The translations under genes were made by a program, and so were the position numbers. Shown here piece by piece: positions 15,289-24,083 of a DNA stretch of 64,000 bases. The stretch covers positions 68,627-132,626 of the forward strand of contig DATJWB010000286.1 of the NCBI GenBank assembly GCA_035501495.1. Direction: 5' to 3'. Within the stretch, counting starts at the first letter, position 1. Each line of letters starts with the position of its first letter. The notes under the pieces were generated by a model. It saw only the letters and a list, made by a program, of their open reading frames with translations, was not told the DNA's origin and did no database searches. The DNA is from JAIQFL01 sp035501495 (GTDB lineage Bacteria > Acidobacteriota > Terriglobia > Bryobacterales > Bryobacteraceae).

Positions 15289-17646
15289 CTAGAAAGTGTT
15301 CTGCTCGGTGCGGGCGATGATTTCGTTTTGCAGAGCGGGGGTCAGATCGCAGAAGTAGTCGCTGTAGCCGGCCACGCGGACGATCAGGTCGCGATACTTT
15401 TCGGGCTCCGCCTGGGCTGCGCGCAAGGTGTCGGCCGTCACCACGTTGAACTGAATGTGATGGCCATCCAGCTTGAAGTACGAACGGACCAGGTGGGCCA
15501 AGTGGTCGAGGCCTTCCTCGCCTTCTACCAGTCTGGGGGTGAACTTCTGATTCAGGAGCGTGCCGCCGGTGCGGATGTGGTCCATTCTGGCCGCCGACTT
15601 GATCACCGCCGTGGGACCGTGGCGGTCGGCGCCCTGCACCGGGGAGATGCCGTCGGAATGCGGCTCCCAGGCTTTCCGGCCGTCCGGCGTGGCGCCCGTC
15701 ACCGAGCCAAAGTACACGTGGCAGGTCGTGGAAAGATAATTGACGCGGTAGACTCCGCCCTTGGTGTTCGGACGGCCGTTGATGGCATCGAAGAACAGGT
15801 CGAAGACTTTTGCGAGAAGGTCGTCCGCGTAGGAGTCGTCATTGCCGTACTTGGGAGTGCGGTTCCACAACAGCAATCGTGTTTTTTCGCTGCCTTCGAA
15901 GTTGGCGCGCAGGGCATCGAGCAGGTCAGCCATCGAGAGGTGGGCATGGTCGAACACGTGGAATCTGATGGCCGACAGGCTGTCGGCGCAGGTGGCGGGA
16001 GCGACGGCCATGATGTACGTGGAGTTGTAGCGCGGCCCGCCGTCGTTGTAGTCGCGGCCGCGGGCGATGCAGTCGTCTACCAGCAGCGAGAGGTATGGCG
16101 CCGGCATCAAGCGGGCATACAGCCGTTCGATGACATTGTTGCCGCGAATCTTGACGTCCACCAGGTATTGCAATTGACGCCGAAAGGCGTCGAGCACGTC
16201 GTCAAAGGACCGGATAACGCGGGGATCGCCGGTCTCGATGCCGACCATTTTTCCGGTCCGCGGATCGACGCCGTTGTTCAGGGTGATTTCGAGGACTTTC
16301 GGCAGGTTGAAATAGCCCGTGAGGATGTAGGCTTCCTTGCCGAAGGCGCCGGTTTCGACGCAGCCGGAGGTACCGCCGGCGCGCGCGTCCTCAACCGACT
16401 TGCCCTGGCGCAGAAGTTCCTCGACCACGGCATCGGCGTTGAAAATCGAAGGTTGCCCCCATCCCTTGCGGACGATTTCGAGACCGCGCTTCAGGAAGCG
16501 GTCGGGGTTCTTCTTGCTGAGCTGGAGATTGGACGACGGCTGCAGCAGCCGCATCTCGTCGATGACTTCGAGGATGAGATAAGAAAGGTCGTTGACGCCG
16601 GAGGAGCCATCGGGCCGCAGACCGCCGGTGTTGATGTTGCAGAAATCGGTGTAGGTGCCGCTTTCGGCGGCGGTCACGCCCACCTTGGGCGGCGCCGGCT
16701 GGTTGTTGAACTTGACCCAGAAGCACTGGAGCAGTTCGCGGGCCTGCTCGCGGGTGAGCTTCCCGCGGTCGAGGTCATGTTGATAGAAGGGATACAGGTG
16801 CTGGTCGAGGTGGCCCGGGTTGAACGAGTCCCACGTATTCAGTTCGGTGATGACGCTGAGGTGCGTGAACCAATAGGCCTGGATGGCTTCCCAGAAGTCG
16901 CGCGGCGCATGCGCCGGCACGTGGCGGCAAACTTCGGCGATCCTCTGCAGTGCGGCTTTTCGGCTCGGGTCGGGCTCGGAAGTCGCCAACTCCTCGGCCT
17001 TTTCCGCATGCCGCTGGGCGAAGCGGATGACCGCGCCCGCCGCCACGGACATCCCGCGCAGCTCCTGCTCTCGGTCGTAGGCATGCGGGTCATTAAAGAA
17101 GTCCAGGCGCGCGATGGCTTCGGCCACTTCGCGCTGAAGGTCCAGGAGGCCCTTGCGGTAAATGACGTCGCCGAGAACAGTGTGGCCGGGCGCGCGCTGC
17201 TCCATGAACTCGGTGAAAATGCCGGACTCGTAGGCATTCTTCCACTCCGGGGTCATCTCGGCGAAAATCCGGTCGCGCATGCTGTGGCCTTGCCAGAAGG
17301 GGATGATGTCGTCCTGCTGAATCCGGCGGGCCTCGTCATCCACGCAATAGGAGATCTTCTCGCGCGTGCGGAGGATTTCGAGGTCTTCCATCGTATGGCA
17401 GCACAGCTCGGGGTAGGTGGGAGTCCCTTTGGGGCGCGGACCGCGCTCGCCGACAATCAATTCCTCCGCTCCGATGTAGATGCTGCGGTGCTCGCAGATG
17501 TATTCGAGCGCGCGGGCACGCAACAGAGGCGGCGACAGCGGGCCGGCGTGGCGATAGAATTCGGTCAACAGACGCGAACGCTCGAGCGAAACCCACGGCC
17601 GGGCGTCGAGACTGGCTTGTCGCAATCGTTGCACTCGTTCCGTCAT
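15289..17646 (-). CDS. hypD: Glycyl radical enzyme, probable trans-4-hydroxy-L-proline dehydratase
   Basis: A 785-residue glycyl radical enzyme of the PFL/diol-dehydratase superfamily. The active-site Cys (about C429) lies in GTSGCVETGAFGKEAYILTG and the glycyl radical Gly (about G760) in RVAGYSDYF near the C-terminus. The GCVETG...GKEAY motif, LEITLNNGVDPRTGK and IETGDPR agree with clostridial HypD as I remember it; HypD dehydrates hydroxyproline to pyrroline-5-carboxylate. Propanediol/glycerol dehydratases or another GRE subclass remain possible. The start ATG 17646 has GGGAGG 6 bases upstream; an adjacent ATG at 17649 overlaps the activase stop. The enzyme is oxygen-sensitive once activated, so it implies anaerobic or microaerobic use. 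No pyrroline-5-carboxylate reductase is adjacent. Confidence 0.85.
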   Translation of the reverse strand: MTERVQRLRQASLDARPWVSLERSRLLTEFYRHAGPLSPPLLRARALEYICEHRSIYIGAEELIVGERGPRPKGTPTYPELCCHTMEDLEILRTREKISYCVDDEARRIQQDDIIPFWQGHSMRDRIFAEMTPEWKNAYESGIFTEFMEQRAPGHTVLGDVIYRKGLLDLQREVAEAIARLDFFNDPHAYDREQELRGMSVAAGAVIRFAQRHAEKAEELATSEPDPSRKAALQRIAEVCRHVPAHAPRDFWEAIQAYWFTHLSVITELNTWDSFNPGHLDQHLYPFYQHDLDRGKLTREQARELLQCFWVKFNNQPAPPKVGVTAAESGTYTDFCNINTGGLRPDGSSGVNDLSYLILEVIDEMRLLQPSSNLQLSKKNPDRFLKRGLEIVRKGWGQPSIFNADAVVEELLRQGKSVEDARAGGTSGCVETGAFGKEAYILTGYFNLPKVLEITLNNGVDPRTGKMVGIETGDPRVIRSFDDVLDAFRRQLQYLVDVKIRGNNVIERLYARLMPAPYLSLLVDDCIARGRDYNDGGPRYNSTYIMAVAPATCADSLSAIRFHVFDHAHLSMADLLDALRANFEGSEKTRLLLWNRTPKYGNDDSYADDLLAKVFDLFFDAINGRPNTKGGVYRVNYLSTTCHVYFGSVTGATPDGRKAWEPHSDGISPVQGADRHGPTAVIKSAARMDHIRTGGTLLNQKFTPRLVEGEEGLDHLAHLVRSYFKLDGHHIQFNVVTADTLRAAQAEPEKYRDLIVRVAGYSDYFCDLTPALQNEIIARTEQNTF

Positions 17647-17648
17647 CA

Positions 17649-18602
17649 TCAACCTCCCAAGGTCACATGCAAACCGGCACGCGCCAGCGTGTCGCAAATC
17701 CGCGCAAGATCGCCTGCCGCGGGCTCCGGCGTGGGCGGAAGCTTTTGGGGCCGTCCGAGGCGCCGATATTTTTCGGCGCCGATGCGGTGATACGGCAGCA
17801 GCTCGACCGCGCGCGGATGGAGATTGCCCAGGTATCCGGCGGCAGCCGCCATGTCTTCCTCCGAATCGTTGAAGCCCGGGACCACCGGGATCCGGACGAT
17901 GACCGGCCGCCCGCGCGCCACCAGATCTTCCAGGTTGGCGCGAATCAGGCCGTTGGCTGCACCGGTGTAGCGGAGGTGTTTCTCGCGATCCAGCAGCTTC
18001 AGATCGAACAGCACCAGGTCCGCCCGCAAGGCGACCCTCTGAAACGCCGTGGGCCGGGCAAATCCGCAGGTCTCGATCGCGGTGCGGATTCCCCGGCTGC
18101 GGCAGGCATCGAGAAATTCGGCGGCGAAAGCGGGCTGTGCGACGGGCTCTCCGCCAGAGAGGGTCACGCCCCCGCCCGAATCATCGAAGAAGACCACGTC
18201 CTTTTCCACTTCCGCGAGCAGTTCCTGGCAGGTGTATCGCCTTCCCGCGATCTGCCGCGCGTCCGCCATGCACGTCTCGACGCAGTGGCCGCAGAAGGTA
18301 CAGGAATCGGATGTGCAAGGAATGCCATCGATCACATGGATGGCGTGTTGGGGGCACTCGCGGGCGCAGTCCAGACAGTGGCGGCAGCGCTCCTCGAAAT
18401 AGAGGCGGTCGGGAAGGAAGCTCTGGCTCTCGGGATTGTGGCACCACCAGCACTCGAGCGGGCACCCCTTGAAAAAGACGACGGTGCGGATTCCCGGGCC
18501 GTCATGCAGAGCGAACCGCATGATATTGAAGATCAGGGCGGAGTGGTCCGGCTCGTCTGGCATTTGAATGAAACAGGCCTTTATATCCTGATCATATAAC
18601 AT
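17649..18602 (-). CDS. Glycyl-radical-enzyme activating enzyme (radical SAM)
   Basis: A 317-residue radical SAM activase that generates the glycyl radical on the enzyme encoded immediately downstream. The SAM-cleaving cluster motif CPLECWWC (CxxxCxxC) is near residue 50. A two-cluster ferredoxin-like insert follows (CRHCLDCARECPQHA and CTFCGHCVETC), as in activases of the HypD, GdhE and HpdA type rather than PflA. Then come SGGEPVAQPAFAAEFLDACR and LVLFDLKLLDREKH. The called start (18602) is 7 bases from the photolyase stop; an ATG at 18563 (MPDEPDHS) is an alternative and neither has a good ribosome binding site. The stop overlaps the start region of the glycyl radical enzyme (TGATG), so the pair is translationally coupled. 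Confidence 0.92.
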   Translation of the reverse strand: MLYDQDIKACFIQMPDEPDHSALIFNIMRFALHDGPGIRTVVFFKGCPLECWWCHNPESQSFLPDRLYFEERCRHCLDCARECPQHAIHVIDGIPCTSDSCTFCGHCVETCMADARQIAGRRYTCQELLAEVEKDVVFFDDSGGGVTLSGGEPVAQPAFAAEFLDACRSRGIRTAIETCGFARPTAFQRVALRADLVLFDLKLLDREKHLRYTGAANGLIRANLEDLVARGRPVIVRIPVVPGFNDSEEDMAAAAGYLGNLHPRAVELLPYHRIGAEKYRRLGRPQKLPPTPEPAAGDLARICDTLARAGLHVTLGG

Positions 18603-18608
18603 CGGCCG

Positions 18609-19967
18609 TTATTTTCGGATGCTGGCGAACGCGTCCAGGGCACGGCGGCGGGCTTCTCCGTGTTCGACGATCGGCTCCGGGGATGCCGCCTCTTTGACCC
18701 ACCGGCGAACGTAGATGTCGTCCGGATCGAACTTCGCGGCCTGCGTGGCGGGATTGAAGATGCGGAAATAGGGAACCGCGTCGGCGCCACAGCCGGCCAC
18801 CCACTGCCAGCCGAGAGTATTATTCGCCAGGTCGGCATCCACCAGGGTGTCCCAGAACCAGGCAGCGCCATCCTGCCACGGGATCAGCAGATGCTTCACC
18901 AGGAACGAGGCCACGACCATCCGTACACGATTGTGCATCCAGCCCGTGTGCCACAACTCGCGCATCCCGGAATCCACCAGCGGATAGCCGGTCCGTCCCC
19001 GCGTCCAGGCTTTGAACCACTCGGGCTTCTTCTTCCACGGAAAGCCGGCGAATTCGGGGCGCAGAGGAGCGTGCGGCGAGTCCGGAAAATGGTACAGCAG
19101 GTGATGGGCGAACTCGCGCCATACGAGCTGCCGCAAATACGCCTCGGCGGCTGGGGTGCGTCCTCCGCGGGAAAAACTGTCGATTGCGCGCCAGACTTGG
19201 GCGGGGCCGATTTCCCCGAAATGCAGGTGCGGCGAGAGGCCCGAAGTCCCAGGGATGCCCGGCTTGTCACGGTCCTCCGGATACTGGTCCAAAGCCTCGT
19301 TCCGAAAGCGATCGAGCCGGCGGGCTGCCCCCGGTTCTCCCGGCTGCCAGGCTTCGCGGAAGCCGGCTGCCCAATCGATAGATGGCTCGAGATTCAGGCC
19401 GGCGATTTCGAGTGAGCGCGGCCATTTTTCAGGCGCTCGCAAACGGCGGGGAACTTCCTTCGAAGGAAGTGGAATCGGCTTCGTCAGGCAGGTCCGCCAA
19501 AAGGGCGTGAAGACCCGGAACGGCGTTCCGCTTTGGTTTTGGATGGTCCAAGGCTCGAACAGCAAACTACCATTGAAGCTTTCTGCCAGCAGGCCTTTGT
19601 CGCGCAGCGAGCTCTTCACCCTGGTGTCGCGAGCCACTGCGGCGGGCTCATAGCGGCGATTCCAGAAAACTGCCGCGGCGCCCGATTCGGAGGCCAGACG
19701 GTTGAGCGCTTCCTCGGTGGGGCCGCGGCTCACGATCAGGCGCGAGCCTCGCGCCTGAAGGTCGGAATCGAGGCTTTTGAGCGATTGTGCCAGCCACCAC
19801 CTGGACGCCGCCCCGGGGGGCCAATCGCCTTCCTCGTCAGGGGCCCATATGTAGACTGGAATCACGGCCGATCCGCGCTTGAGAGCGGCCGCCAGCGCAG
19901 GATTATCCGAGAGGCGCAGATCCTGGCGGAACCACAAAAGAACCGGCGGGTTGCCCGCGCCGGTCAC
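18609..19967 (-). CDS. phr: Deoxyribodipyrimidine photo-lyase (CPD photolyase, class I type)
   Basis: A 452-residue photolyase that repairs UV pyrimidine dimers using blue light and FADH-. It has the N-terminal antenna-binding Rossmann domain (VLLWFRQDLRLSDNPAL) and the C-terminal FAD domain with GLSPHLHFGEIGP, LRQLVWREFAHHLLYHFP, PLVDSGMRELWHTGWMHNRVRMVVASFLVKHLLI and NTLGWQWVAGCGADAVPYFRIFNP. The aromatic and Asn positions of the FAD pocket are intact. Its start overlaps the stop of the SRPBCC gene (ATGA), a pairing I recall as common for photolyase loci. The glycyl radical pair lies 7 bases downstream on the same strand, an odd neighbour for a light- and stress-linked gene. Confidence 0.95.
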   Translation of the reverse strand: MTGAGNPPVLLWFRQDLRLSDNPALAAALKRGSAVIPVYIWAPDEEGDWPPGAASRWWLAQSLKSLDSDLQARGSRLIVSRGPTEEALNRLASESGAAAVFWNRRYEPAAVARDTRVKSSLRDKGLLAESFNGSLLFEPWTIQNQSGTPFRVFTPFWRTCLTKPIPLPSKEVPRRLRAPEKWPRSLEIAGLNLEPSIDWAAGFREAWQPGEPGAARRLDRFRNEALDQYPEDRDKPGIPGTSGLSPHLHFGEIGPAQVWRAIDSFSRGGRTPAAEAYLRQLVWREFAHHLLYHFPDSPHAPLRPEFAGFPWKKKPEWFKAWTRGRTGYPLVDSGMRELWHTGWMHNRVRMVVASFLVKHLLIPWQDGAAWFWDTLVDADLANNTLGWQWVAGCGADAVPYFRIFNPATQAAKFDPDDIYVRRWVKEAASPEPIVEHGEARRRALDAFASIRK

Positions 19968-20443
19968 TTCACCTCCAGCGGTTTGGTTGCACCGAACAGT
20001 TCCACGATGCGCCGCCGTCGGTATTCGAAGATCTCTTCCAGTTCGCGCCGGACCTTAACCCGATGCACCAACCTGCCGATCCAGCCGAACGGCAGGCGGT
20101 AGCGAACGGTATCGGTCATCTGGGTCCCGCCATTCTTCGATACGAATCGATGGGTGTGATGCCAGAGGCGGTACGGGCCGGACAACTCGACATCGATAAA
20201 GCGGAAAAGGGGGTCCCACCTGCGGATGCGCGTCGCCCACGGGATCGGCACGCCATGCCAATACAGGTGATAACGGATCAGCGTTCCGGCTTCCATCTGG
20301 ATCGGACGAGGCGTCAGAACCCGAAACCGGACCCAGGGTGGTGTGAGTTCCGCCAGGTTGTGGGCGTCGGCAAAGAAGGCCATGACTTCCTCGAGGGGCC
20401 TGGCGATCCACTGCTCGCGACGCAGGGTGTGAAATCGGATCAT
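19964..20443 (-). CDS. SRPBCC-family ligand-binding protein
   Basis: A 159-residue START/SRPBCC-fold protein (polyketide cyclase-like group). It starts MIRFHTLRREQWIARPLEEVMAFFADAHNLAELTPP, the typical family opening, and has GTLIRYHLYWHGVPIPWATRI and TQMTDTVRYRLPFGWIGRLVHR. Members of this subgroup are often encoded beside photolyases and fatty-acid-modifying genes; the ligand is unknown. The start at ATG 20443 is preferred over 20497 because the extra 18 residues are not family-like. It is translationally coupled to the photolyase gene by an ATGA overlap. Confidence 0.85.
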   Translation of the reverse strand: MIRFHTLRREQWIARPLEEVMAFFADAHNLAELTPPWVRFRVLTPRPIQMEAGTLIRYHLYWHGVPIPWATRIRRWDPLFRFIDVELSGPYRLWHHTHRFVSKNGGTQMTDTVRYRLPFGWIGRLVHRVKVRRELEEIFEYRRRRIVELFGATKPLEVK

Positions 20444-20564
20444 CGATGGCGTACCTACCGCAACTTCAGGATAGCGATTCCGGCAATTCTCGATCAACGC
20501 CTATATTGGCACGGGCTCAGTGGAAGCAGGTTTGCAGTAACAATAGAAGAGAATCGTCCTGATT

Positions 20565-21257
20565 ATGAGCACTGAACAAGACAAATTGAAAGCCGCAGCC
20601 GCGGCGTCCGCGGTGGGACTGTTGAAGGATGGGATGATCGTGGGCCTCGGGTCCGGATCGACTTCCGCGCTGGCGGTGAACGCAGTTGGCGAGCGCGTCA
20701 AACAGGGCCTGCGAATCGTGGCCGTAGCGACCTCGGAACGTACCGAAGCCCAGGCGCGTGCCCTGGGGATTCCGGTGTCGAGCCTGGCGGACAACCCGAA
20801 CGTTGATATGACGATCGATGGAGCAGATCAGGTGGAAGAGCGGAGTCTCGATCTGATCAAGGGGCATGGCGGGGCGTTGTTGCGCGAGAAGATCGTGGCA
20901 GGAGCCAGCAAAAGGCTGGTGATTATGGTGGATGCCAGCAAGCTCGTGCACCAGCTTGGGGTACGATACCCGATACCGATCGAGGTCGTGCCGTTCGGTT
21001 GGCAGCTCACGGCAAAGCATCTGGAGGGCCTTGGCGGACAGGTGTCACTGCGTCGAAATCCCGACGGCGAACCGTATCGCAGCGACGGCGGCAATTACAT
21101 CGTGCACTGCACGTTCGAATCCGGGATTTCGCCGGAATCGCTGGCGGAGGGGCTTGACCACGTTGTCGGGGTCGTGGAGCACGGGCTCTTCATCGGAATG
21201 ACCGCGGAAGTGCACCTGGCAGAGGCCGGCGGGGTGCGTGTATTGAAGGCCCGGTAG
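20565..21257 (+). CDS. rpiA: Ribose-5-phosphate isomerase A
   Basis: RpiA interconverts ribose 5-phosphate and ribulose 5-phosphate in the pentose phosphate pathway. The 230-residue product has MIVGLGSGSTSALAVNAVGERV (phosphate-binding loop), VATSERTEAQARALGIP, MTIDGADQVEERSLDLIKGHGGALLREKIVA with the catalytic Asp/Lys/Glu region, and a C-terminal GGNYIVHCTF block. The gene is monocistronic: the divergent SRPBCC gene is on one side and a convergent PLD-like gene on the other. No unusual features. Confidence 0.96.
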   Translation: MSTEQDKLKAAAAASAVGLLKDGMIVGLGSGSTSALAVNAVGERVKQGLRIVAVATSERTEAQARALGIPVSSLADNPNVDMTIDGADQVEERSLDLIKGHGGALLREKIVAGASKRLVIMVDASKLVHQLGVRYPIPIEVVPFGWQLTAKHLEGLGGQVSLRRNPDGEPYRSDGGNYIVHCTFESGISPESLAEGLDHVVGVVEHGLFIGMTAEVHLAEAGGVRVLKAR

Positions 21258-21265
21258 GTCCAGGC

Positions 21266-22264
21266 TTACTCCGCCGCCGTGGTCACCTGTCCGGCCCGTG
21301 ACAGACCTCCGAGCTTGGGATGCTTCGAGAGATCGTCCAGCAGGCCTTCATCGGTAAGATCGACGGAGTGGGAGTGTCGCCAGTCCTCGCGCACGGTCCT
21401 CCACAAGCGGTTCACCACCTCGGGATCGGTTAAGCGGATTGCGAGCTCGCGCCGCTTGTCGAAGGTGCCGGGTGTCAGGTTGATGGAGCCGACGATCGCG
21501 GACGAATGATCGGCGATCAAGACCTTGGCGTGCAGCTTGAGATGTTTGATCCGGCGGACGCCGATGCCGACATCCTGCATGATTCTCAGGTCACCGACGC
21601 CCTCTACCAGCTTCTCTTTGCGCAGCGAGTGGGATGGGCGCGTGAGGGCGCGCACTTTCACGCCGCGCATCTTCGCCCGCACCAGGTGTTCGACCACAAT
21701 CGCATCCTGGTAGCGCTCGTTCTGGACGTACAGCGAGCGTGTGGAGTGGTCGACGAACTGGGCGATCCGCTCGCGCCCGTTCCCCGGGCACCAGATCAGG
21801 TTCGATGACTTCGGCGCTTCGAACGGCATGCGGCTCCAATCCGCATCGAAGCAGTCCATCACTTCACGGACCTCTTTGGGGTCGGTGGTAAATACGGCGA
21901 AGTCGCGCGTCGTCTCGAAGTTCTCGGTCTCCCAATTGAGCGAACCGATCAGCGCGAGGTTGTCGTCCACCACCATGGACTTCTCGTGGGTGACTTCGAA
22001 GGCGGGATTGCCATCGAGGACATCGACGCCTTCGGAGTGCAGCAGGCTGCGCGCCCCGCGGTTCTGCACCTCGCCGCTGCGCCGCGATGGATTGAGCATC
22101 ACGCGGACATTGACGCCTCGTTTGCGGGCTGCAATCAGGGCTTCCAGAACAGACGGATCGGAAAGCGCGAAGAGTTTGACGCGCAGCGATTTGGCGGCGT
22201 TTTGGATCGCGTCCAATATCGGCTTGGCGGTATCGTCAGGCAGGACAACCAGGGATCTCGTCAT
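21266..22264 (-). CDS. Phospholipase D-like (cardiolipin synthase-type) protein
   Basis: A 332-residue protein with two HKD phosphodiesterase motifs, HEKSMVVDDNLALIGSLNWE and HAKVLIADHSSAIVGSINLT, as in cardiolipin synthases and PLD-like nucleases. It has no membrane segments and is shorter than cardiolipin synthase, so a soluble PLD-like hydrolase or nuclease is plausible. The start ATG 22264 (MTRSLVVLPDD) has GGAG 7 bases upstream; earlier in-frame ATGs at 22270 and 22297 overlap or crowd that site. It follows the ABC exporter gene by 13 bases, and with the upstream secreted protein forms a three-gene minus-strand unit. Confidence 0.88.
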   Translation of the reverse strand: MTRSLVVLPDDTAKPILDAIQNAAKSLRVKLFALSDPSVLEALIAARKRGVNVRVMLNPSRRSGEVQNRGARSLLHSEGVDVLDGNPAFEVTHEKSMVVDDNLALIGSLNWETENFETTRDFAVFTTDPKEVREVMDCFDADWSRMPFEAPKSSNLIWCPGNGRERIAQFVDHSTRSLYVQNERYQDAIVVEHLVRAKMRGVKVRALTRPSHSLRKEKLVEGVGDLRIMQDVGIGVRRIKHLKLHAKVLIADHSSAIVGSINLTPGTFDKRRELAIRLTDPEVVNRLWRTVREDWRHSHSVDLTDEGLLDDLSKHPKLGGLSRAGQVTTAAE

Positions 22265-22277
22265 AGGCATACTCCAT

Positions 22278-24068
22278 CTATCCGGTGATAGTCGCAACGG
22301 CGTTTTCTTCCTGCGTCCGATGGAGCTCGGCGTAAACGCCGTTCATCGATAAAAGCTGTGCGTGGCTGCCTTCTTCGGCAACCACCCCGTCCTTAATCAC
22401 GATCAGTTTATCGGCGCTTCGCAGCGTGGCCAGGCGGTGCGCAATCATGATGACGGTGCGCCCCTTCATCAGGCAATCGAGGGCCTTGATCACCTGGCCT
22501 TCGGCCTCCACGTCCAACGCCGCGGTGGGTTCATCGAGAATCAGCACGGGGCTGTTTCGAATCACCGCGCGTGCGATGCCGAGCCGTTGCCGCTGTCCGC
22601 CCGAAAGAGTCATCCCACGGTCGCCCACCATGGTCTGGTAGCCGCCGGGCATCCGGGCGATGAACTCGTGAGCGTTCGCCAGGCGGGCGGCGGAGACGAT
22701 CTCTGCTTCGGTGGCGCCGGGACGCCCGTAGGCGATATTATTGGCGATCGTTCCGTGGAACAGCACGGTATCCTGCAAAACGAAACTGAAGTGATGGCGC
22801 AAGCCGCGCAACTGGTAGTCGCGGGCGTCCAGTCCATCCACCAGGATTCTGCCGGCGGTGGGATCGTAAAAGCGCGGAATGAGGCTGATGATGGTGGACT
22901 TTCCGCTGCCGGTGGGCCCGACCACCCCAATGAATTGTCCAGGCTCCACGCGGAAGCTCACATCCCGCAGCACCGGGGTATCGGGATCGTAGCCGAAGCC
23001 CACGTGGTCGAAGACGATCTCGCCGCGAAAGGAGGCGGGGACGATCGCGCCGGGCTTCTCGGGAATGGATTCGTCAGTTTCGAGGATGCCTTGCACGCGC
23101 TCCGCGGCGACTCCGGTCTGCGCGACGGCGTTGGTCATTTTTGCGAGGTCCTGAACCGGTTTGAAGAAACGCGCAAGGTATGCGAGAAACACGGCCAGAA
23201 CCCCGACGGTCATCGATCCCGAAAGAACCAGCCGGGCGCCTTTCCAGAGCACAAACGCGGTACACGCGGCGACGGTAAGGCTGACGACGGGGGACAGCGA
23301 CGATTTGATCTTGCGGGCCCGAAGAGCGGATTTCAGGGCTTCGCAGCTGACCTTGCGGAGCCGGGCCTCCTCCAACTCCTGCGTGCCGAAAGCTTCCACT
23401 ACGCGCTGCGACTCCAAACCGTGCATCTCGACCGCGACCACTTCGGCCTGGTTCTCGCGCACCTGCCGCGTCGCCGATTTGACGGCTCTCTTGAACCGGG
23501 AGACAAACCACAGCAGGAAGGGTGCGACCGACGCGGCGATCAAGGCGAATTCCCAGTTCAGCCAGAACATCAGGAACAGCATGCCGGCGACCGAGAGTAC
23601 ATCCACCAGCATCGACAAGGTGCCCGACGATGCGAAGCCCTGAATGGTCTCGATGTCGGTGGTGAGCGTGCTCAGAGACGCGCTGACGCGGTGCCTGTCG
23701 TAGTACGCCAGCGAGAGGCGCTGTAAGTGATGATACGTGCGCATGCGCAGGTCGTGTGCGACTTCCTGCGCCACACTCTCGCTGAAATAACTCTCGAGGT
23801 AAGAGGCGACCGCGCCGATCGCCGCAATCACCAGAGTGAGGACGGCCGCCAGCACCGCGATCTGCATTCCTCCGTTGGAGCCCGGCACGATTCCCTGCAG
23901 CCGCGCCGCCCAGCCGTGAAGGGCGCGCCCGCCGGCCACATTGTCGAGGATCATTTTGAGCGGCCACGGCGCGGCGAGTCCCATCAGCGTTTCCAGCAGC
24001 ATGGCGCCAAGCACCAGTGCCAGGGTGCGCCGGTAGGGAAGAACCAGGTCGCGCATCAATGCGAACAT
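22278..24068 (-). CDS. ABC exporter, fused permease and ATPase (MsbA-like)
   Basis: A 596-residue half-transporter: six transmembrane helices in residues about 10-310 (ABC_membrane), then the nucleotide-binding domain with Walker A GPTGSGKSTI (about 383-392), Q-loop SFVLQDTVLF, signature LSGGQRQRLGIARA, Walker B VLILDEPTAALD and H-loop IAHRL. It should work as a homodimer, like MsbA or other lipid and drug exporters. Its substrate cannot be read from sequence; the neighbouring PLD-like protein hints at lipids but that is inference. It starts 15 bases after the stop of the upstream secreted protein gene. Confidence 0.93.
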   Translation of the reverse strand: MFALMRDLVLPYRRTLALVLGAMLLETLMGLAAPWPLKMILDNVAGGRALHGWAARLQGIVPGSNGGMQIAVLAAVLTLVIAAIGAVASYLESYFSESVAQEVAHDLRMRTYHHLQRLSLAYYDRHRVSASLSTLTTDIETIQGFASSGTLSMLVDVLSVAGMLFLMFWLNWEFALIAASVAPFLLWFVSRFKRAVKSATRQVRENQAEVVAVEMHGLESQRVVEAFGTQELEEARLRKVSCEALKSALRARKIKSSLSPVVSLTVAACTAFVLWKGARLVLSGSMTVGVLAVFLAYLARFFKPVQDLAKMTNAVAQTGVAAERVQGILETDESIPEKPGAIVPASFRGEIVFDHVGFGYDPDTPVLRDVSFRVEPGQFIGVVGPTGSGKSTIISLIPRFYDPTAGRILVDGLDARDYQLRGLRHHFSFVLQDTVLFHGTIANNIAYGRPGATEAEIVSAARLANAHEFIARMPGGYQTMVGDRGMTLSGGQRQRLGIARAVIRNSPVLILDEPTAALDVEAEGQVIKALDCLMKGRTVIMIAHRLATLRSADKLIVIKDGVVAEEGSHAQLLSMNGVYAELHRTQEENAVATITG

Positions 24069-24083
24069 GAGCGTACCTTTCCG

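Noticed and set aside
15328..17790. An 820-codon plus-strand frame opposite the glycyl radical enzyme
   Set aside because: Mirror of a certain gene with catalytic motifs intact; no domain seen in the antisense product.
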